DNA of 8,516 nt from JAWBOD01 sp964651405 (GTDB lineage: Archaea; Aenigmatarchaeota; Aenigmatarchaeia; Aenigmatarchaeales; Aenigmatarchaeaceae): assembly GCA_964651405.1 (NCBI GenBank), contig CAZYZB010000035.1:1-8516 (forward strand), read 5' to 3'. The position numbers were made by a program, and so were the translations under genes. Positions 5,676 to 8,516 of this stretch are shown piece by piece; position 1 is the first letter of the stretch; each line of letters opens with the position of its first letter. Under the pieces are notes generated by a model that was not told the DNA's origin, did not search any database, and worked only from the letters and a program-made list of their open reading frames with translations.

Positions 5676-5735
5676 TACCCGCAAGGGTATTTATTTTGAC
5701 CCAACGGCTCAAGGGAAATGGGTTGGGTCTTCTCT
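5676..5735 (+). ncRNA. Candidate small structured RNA or hjc leader element
   Basis: Two perfect inverted repeats are visible. The first is TACCC, a GCAA (GNRA) tetraloop, then GGGTA (stem 5676-5680 with 5685-5689). The second is GACCCAAC with GTTGGGTC (5698-5705 with 5722-5729) around a 16-base purine-rich loop. They are joined by an AU-rich linker and followed by TTCTCT. GACCCA can also pair one register earlier with TGGGTT (5719-5724), and the first hairpin's GGGT can pair with ACCC at 5699-5702, so alternative folds exist. The element is GC-rich compared with its AT-rich surroundings. Its own TATA box predicts a 5' end at the first hairpin, while hjc has a separate promoter, which favours an independent RNA. 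A regulatory leader for hjc is the alternative. I see no C/D-box, H/ACA or known riboswitch signature. Confidence 0.45.
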
Positions 5736-5739
5736 AGTG

Positions 5740-5747
5740 TTTATAAA
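5740..5747 (+). promoter_or_regulatory. TATA box of hjc
   Basis: TTTATAAA centred 26.5 bp before the hjc ATG at 5770, predicting a leaderless mRNA that would exclude the upstream hairpins. Confidence 0.6.
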
Positions 5748-5769
5748 TTACTCGAAAGAATAAAATATT

Positions 5770-6099
5770 ATGCCTATTAGTGCAAAGGGTCCTAGAAGGG
5801 AAAGAGAACTTTTAGAATTTCTTACAAAACAAGGCTTTGTTGTTCATAGAGTAGCTGGTTCAGGCTTGAAAGAAGAGGCCATATGTGATTTAATAGCTGT
5901 AAAAGATGGCTTTGTCCAGTTTATAGAATGCAAGTCTAGGAAAAAAGCTTATTATTCAAAGGAACATTTGAACCAATTAAATGAATTAATTAAGGTTGCT
6001 AAATCCTGCAAAGCTAAACCAGTCCTTGCAGTTAAATTAAACTATAAAGATTGGAAGTTGTTTGAACTAATTGAAGGGATACCTAAAAAAGTTGAATAA
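5770..6099 (+). CDS. hjc: Holliday junction resolvase Hjc
   Basis: Hjc is the archaeal structure-specific nuclease that resolves four-way DNA junctions left by recombination and fork restart. It works as a dimer with a restriction-endonuclease-like core. The 109-residue product shows GPRRERELLEFL (E11, equivalent to the essential Glu in Pyrococcus Hjc), the glycine-serine loop VAGSG (28-32), and the catalytic triad D40, E53 and K55 in CDLIAV and IECKS. The conserved tail follows, with YYSKEHLNQLNELI, PVLAVKL and the W of DWKLFEL. Its length is normal to slightly short for the family. All catalytic residues are present, so it should be active. It is preceded by its own TATA box and is tail to tail with an unrecognised small gene six bases away. 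Confidence 0.95.
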   Translation: MPISAKGPRRERELLEFLTKQGFVVHRVAGSGLKEEAICDLIAVKDGFVQFIECKSRKKAYYSKEHLNQLNELIKVAKSCKAKPVLAVKLNYKDWKLFELIEGIPKKVE

Positions 6100-6105
6100 T
6101 AATCA

Positions 6106-6384
6106 TCATTTTGATGCGTATCTTAAAGTCGTTTCAGTAACTACAATGTATTCTCCATCAACTCCAAGCACTCTGTTATTAGGATTAGAGAGAGTATCAA
6201 TAGAAGATGATGTTTTACTTACTTTGTCTCTTTTACCAGGATATATTTTTGATGCAACCGCACCTATAACATAAGCTCTACGAAGTTTTGCCTCGGTATA
6301 AACAGAAAATTTAGCTATCTCATCTAAAACACGTTGATTGCCATCTTGTCTTAGCATTTCTCTTATTTTATCTTTTTTTACCAT
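6106..6384 (-). CDS. Unrecognised 92-residue basic protein
   Basis: I do not recognise this family. The product begins with charged, probably helical sequence (KKDKIREMLRQDG, RVLDEIAKF). A small-residue stretch YVIGAVASKIYPG follows. A Ser/Thr-rich, probably flexible section (KTSSSIDTLSNPNN) comes next, and a beta-like end VLGVDGEYIVVTETTLRYASK. It has no Cys and no convincing membrane segment, so it is probably cytoplasmic. The start is well supported: TTTAAATT (6407-6414) is centred 26.5 bp before the ATG at 6384, the same spacing as neighbouring leaderless genes. It is divergent from the membrane protein gene and convergent with hjc. The stop codon lies only six bases from that of hjc, so an arbitrary spurious frame is less likely. 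Presence of homologues is untested. Confidence 0.65.
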   Translation of the reverse strand: MVKKDKIREMLRQDGNQRVLDEIAKFSVYTEAKLRRAYVIGAVASKIYPGKRDKVSKTSSSIDTLSNPNNRVLGVDGEYIVVTETTLRYASK

Positions 6385-6406
6385 TCCTTAATTTATAAAA
6401 GATAGT

Positions 6407-6414
6407 AATTTAAA
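6407..6414 (-). promoter_or_regulatory. TATA box of the 92-residue protein gene
   Basis: TTTAAATT on the minus strand, centred 26.5 bp before the ATG at 6384, fitting a leaderless transcript. Confidence 0.5.
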
Positions 6415-6428
6415 CGTAATGTTTAAGT

Positions 6429-6436
6429 TTTAAATA
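6429..6436 (+). promoter_or_regulatory. TATA box of the four-helix membrane protein gene
   Basis: TTTAAATA centred 26.5 bp before the ATG at 6459 but only about 11 bp before the ATG at 6444. This favours the downstream ATG as the real start. Confidence 0.5.
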
Positions 6437-6458
6437 CCAGCAAATGAGTAAAAATATT

Positions 6459-6821
6459 ATGTCAATGGATAAAGATTTTAATTTTGCACTGGTAGGAGGA
6501 ATATTAGTTGTAATAACAGGTATCATAGAATACACGTACAACATGTCAGTGATATTTTGGAATCTAAGTTACATTGGAATTTTGTTTGGCTTTCTTATGA
6601 TAATAGGAGCCTTTTTAATAAAGTACATGCCAGATGGAGTTAATTCAAAAGCTTTAGGAATAGAAAAAACTTCCAAGTTCCCCATTGGTGGCTTTGTTTG
6701 TTTGATCTGTAGCTTAGTGTCTTTAACATACCTTCAAGGATTCCTAATAGGTCCGATGTTAGGAATTGTAGCCAGTACATCAAACTATTCTAAAATCTAT
6801 AAAACAAAGAAAAAGAGATAG
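6459..6821 (+). CDS. Unrecognised four-helix membrane protein
   Basis: No family recognised. The 120-residue product has four hydrophobic segments. They lie around FALVGGILVVITGII, IGILFGFLMIIGAFLI, GGFVCLICSLVSLTYL, and FLIGPMLGIVAS. A polar loop with KYMPDGVNSKALGIEKTSKF lies between the second and third, and the C-terminus is very basic (KIYKTKKKR). By the positive-inside rule the C-terminal tail, and with an even number of helices the N-terminus too, should be cytoplasmic. Glycines inside the helices suggest close packing. An in-frame ATG at 6444 would add five residues, but the TATA spacing favours 6459 (6465 is a third option). The gene is convergent with the ligase, one base apart. It is a real gene by promoter and composition, with function unknown. 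Confidence 0.7.
   Translation: MSMDKDFNFALVGGILVVITGIIEYTYNMSVIFWNLSYIGILFGFLMIIGAFLIKYMPDGVNSKALGIEKTSKFPIGGFVCLICSLVSLTYLQGFLIGPMLGIVASTSNYSKIYKTKKKR
6800..6815 (-). terminator. Possible oligo-T terminator of the ligase gene
   Basis: Reading leftward past the ligase stop (6823), the minus strand runs CTTTTTCTTTGTTTTATAG. T-rich runs like this terminate archaeal transcription. It lies inside the end of the converging membrane protein gene. No hairpin is seen. Confidence 0.35.
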
Positions 6822-6822
6822 A

Positions 6823-8516
6823 CTAGGCATCAATTTTTTTGCCCTTTTGCATTTTATATAGTTTATTTATTCTTTCTAAATCATCTGCTTCTTCAGCACT
6901 TTTATCCCATCTTACTCTTAAAAATCTAGGAAATCTCAATGCCCAACCAGAAGAATAGGTCGGACTTTTTTGTATCTCCTCGTAAGCAACCTCCACTACA
7001 ACCTTTGGTTTTATCTTAACCTCGTTTCCTTTCTCAAAATCTATGTAAGGTTTTACTAATTTTGTCATCTCTAATAGAGTAAAATCCTCGGGATTCGTCT
7101 TCTTTTCTTTTATACCTGTACCGAGCATTCCACATTCTAAAAACTTTCCTGTGTCAGGGTCTCTACAAGACAATATTAAAGAACCCAACCAACCTGTCCT
7201 CTTACCAGTTCCCCAAGTAGCACCTGTTATAACTAAATCTAAGCTTTCCATAACAGGCTTTACTTTCAGCCATCCACCAGCAACTCTCCTACCAGGTTGA
7301 TATTTTGCCTCTAGGTTCTTTACTATCACTCCCTCATGTCCTGCACTCAAAGCTTCCTTATAAAAATCATCAGCCTTTTTCAAGTCCTTTGTTGTTAATT
7401 GCTTCGCTAATTGAATCTTTCCTGGAATTTCTTTGACTATTTCGCTAAGGGCTTTTCTTCTTTTTTCTAATGATCGGTCAAACAGCGTCTCTCCGTTCAA
7501 ATAGACTATATCAAAAAGGTTTAGCTGGATCGGCACTTCTTTTATTGACTCTTGTATGTCATATTTCCTCTTTATCCTTTGGGATAATGTTTGAAAGGGC
7601 ATTGGCCTTTTTGTTTTAGAACTCATAGCTACAGCCTCTCCATCAACTATGCAGTTTTTTGCTAGAATCTGTTTTTTACACAACTCGACGACATCTGGGA
7701 AAGCTTTTGTAACATTCTCCAATCTCCTTGTGAATATCCATATCTTATCTTCTTTTTTCTGTACAACAAATCTGGCGCCATCATATTTGTATTCTAAAGC
7801 GACCTTGTCAAAGGAGTTTATGGCATCTTCCAATGAAGGAGCTTTTTCTGCAAGCAAAACCATTATTGGCTTGCCCAACTCTATTTTAACATTTACCAAA
7901 CCGGCCTTTCCTTTTTCTTTTGCAATTTCTGCTATTTCGCCATAGTCTGGGTTCAAGAACCAAGCATTTTCAACGTCCTCTGGAGAAACTTTAAAGGCTT
8001 CTGCTATAGCATCCCTTAGTATTCCTTCTGCAACTCCGATTCTTAATTCACTTAGAACAGTTCTTACTATGTATTTGGCTTCTTTATGGCTTGAATGAGC
8101 TAGCAGCTCAGTGATTAAATTTAATTTTCTTTCTTGAGAACCGCCTCCACCCTGTCTCGCAATCAGTTGCAAATTTTCAAAAACCTTTTCAATTGTCAGT
8201 TCTTTTTTCCCTAGTATGACCTGTTTTCTTTTAGCAGCAAGTTCCTCAGCTGCTTTCCCAAGGTCTCCAGATTTCTTAAAGTTCTTAACTACATCATCAA
8301 GTCGAATCCCATATGACTTCGCTATTGCCCTTATCATTATCTGGTTTGCAACTCCCAATTCTTCCTCGCTCCAAGAAGGAAAGACCCTTCCGTCTATTAA
8401 AAGAACTACCTTGGGTAGCAATTCCTCAGAGGTTTCAGTTAAAAGCTTGGAGATAATATGAGTCTTCTCAAGCTTGCCAGAGATGCTCTCTAATTTTTCA
8501 TAGACATCCGCAAGCG
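6823..8516 (-). CDS. lig: ATP-dependent DNA ligase, archaeal replicative type; extreme 5' end outside window
   Basis: This enzyme seals nicks in DNA, joining Okazaki fragments and finishing repair, by way of an enzyme-AMP intermediate. The visible 563 codons run through the right edge, which cuts a codon. The frame continues upstream of any TTG near 8421 with LADVYEKLESISGKLEKT, the family's N-terminal DNA-binding domain, so only about the first eight residues are probably missing. The nucleotidyltransferase motifs are all present: EYKYDGAR with the AMP-accepting Lys (codon 7786-7788), TRRLENVT, VDGEAVAM, LFDIVYLNGE, EGVIVKN and WLKVKP. The OB-fold C-terminal domain ends with LRFPRFLRVRWDK and a basic tail. 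No motif residue looks damaged. Length is normal, about 570 in total. It is convergent with the membrane protein gene. Family call is very secure. Confidence 0.97.
   Translation of the reverse strand, partial: LADVYEKLESISGKLEKTHIISKLLTETSEELLPKVVLLIDGRVFPSWSEEELGVANQIMIRAIAKSYGIRLDDVVKNFKKSGDLGKAAEELAAKRKQVILGKKELTIEKVFENLQLIARQGGGGSQERKLNLITELLAHSSHKEAKYIVRTVLSELRIGVAEGILRDAIAEAFKVSPEDVENAWFLNPDYGEIAEIAKEKGKAGLVNVKIELGKPIMVLLAEKAPSLEDAINSFDKVALEYKYDGARFVVQKKEDKIWIFTRRLENVTKAFPDVVELCKKQILAKNCIVDGEAVAMSSKTKRPMPFQTLSQRIKRKYDIQESIKEVPIQLNLFDIVYLNGETLFDRSLEKRRKALSEIVKEIPGKIQLAKQLTTKDLKKADDFYKEALSAGHEGVIVKNLEAKYQPGRRVAGGWLKVKPVMESLDLVITGATWGTGKRTGWLGSLILSCRDPDTGKFLECGMLGTGIKEKKTNPEDFTLLEMTKLVKPYIDFEKGNEVKIKPKVVVEVAYEEIQKSPTYSSGWALRFPRFLRVRWDKSAEEADDLERINKLYKMQKGKKIDA
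6834..6840 (+). terminator. Possible oligo-T terminator of the membrane protein gene
   Basis: A run of seven T on the plus strand, 13 bases after the stop at 6821 and within the ligase 3' coding end. It fits the archaeal oligo-T stop signal, but it also encodes lysines of the ligase tail on the other strand. Confidence 0.35.

Larger units (their letters stand above)
5571..5769. other. Divergent intergenic region with two promoters and a structured element
   Basis: These 199 bp between the 87-residue gene and hjc hold no credible protein gene. From left to right they contain a minus-strand TATA-like box (5596-5603), a T-rich stretch, a strong plus-strand BRE/TATA (5649-5656), two hairpins (5676-5689 and 5698-5729), and a second plus-strand TATA box serving hjc (5740-5747). 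Confidence 0.7.

Noticed and set aside
5676..5735. tRNA, C/D-box or H/ACA RNA for the hairpin element
   Set aside because: No cloverleaf, no RUGAUGA/CUGA pair, and no ACA-tailed hairpin with a kink-turn could be found; kept only as an unclassified structured element.
6104..6116. CATCA-TTT-TGATG palindrome between hjc and the 92-residue gene as a terminator
   Set aside because: Five AT-rich base pairs with no adjacent T-run on either strand, overlapping a stop codon; expected by chance in this composition.
6444..6458. ATG at 6444 as start of the membrane protein
   Set aside because: Lies only about 11 bp from the TATA centre; the ATG at 6459 has the 26.5-bp spacing shared by neighbours. Not fully excluded.
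8216..8461. TTG at 8421 as the ligase start
   Set aside because: The frame stays open upstream to the window edge and encodes recognisable ligase N-terminal sequence, so the true start lies outside.
1..8516. Mobile elements, CRISPR arrays or a defence island
   Set aside because: No transposase, integrase, direct-repeat array or defence-type domains are visible; most genes are housekeeping or membrane functions.

Overview
The window is AT-rich archaeal chromosome. The evidence is archaeal-only or archaeal-type core genes (transcription factor S, RNA polymerase subunit L, diphthamide enzyme Dph2, Hjc resolvase, ATP-dependent DNA ligase, a DUF99 protein), TATA-type promoters of the TTTAAATA class, and mostly leaderless starts. 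Compact genes, small proteins and Cys-bearing exported proteins suggest a small-genome lineage of the DPANN kind (Woesearchaeota/Pacearchaeota-like). That placement is an inference, not proof. Two runs of exactly 100 N (1926-2025 and 3358-3457) look like scaffold-gap placeholders, so this is probably a draft or metagenome assembly, and the true gap lengths are unknown.

Left region (1-2807, all minus strand), read in the direction of transcription: dph2 (interrupted by a gap), rpoL, a DUF99 protein, a type I signal peptidase overlapping the DUF99 gene by ATGA, then tfs running off the left edge. This is an information-processing block: translation-factor modification, RNA polymerase subunit, polymerase cleavage factor, and a putative nucleic-acid enzyme. 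The secretory peptidase is translationally coupled into it.

Middle region (2851-5570): a small membrane-anchored protein with a perfectly duplicated CX3CX6CX3C pattern sits on the plus strand, tail to tail with a rhomboid protease. Upstream of the rhomboid on the minus strand lie a zinc-ribbon/Hsp20-like fusion and a presenilin/signal-peptide-peptidase-type aspartyl protease, each separated by only 32 bp. With the signal peptidase, three different membrane proteases lie within about 5 kb, suggesting a membrane protein quality-control neighbourhood. An unrecognised 87-residue Cys protein lies upstream of the presenilin homologue.

Right region (5571-8516): a 199-bp divergent intergenic region carries a strong TATA box about 26 bp before a two-hairpin structure, which could be a small RNA, followed by a second promoter for hjc. 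Next come an unrecognised 92-residue protein (minus), a four-helix membrane protein (plus), and an ATP-dependent DNA ligase (minus) whose first few codons are off the right edge. Hjc and ligase could both act late in recombination or repair. The three convergent gene pairs in the window end 0, 6 and 1 bp apart.

The best candidates for something new are the structured element at 5676-5735 and the duplicated Cys protein beside the rhomboid. No mobile elements, CRISPR arrays, tRNA or rRNA genes were seen.
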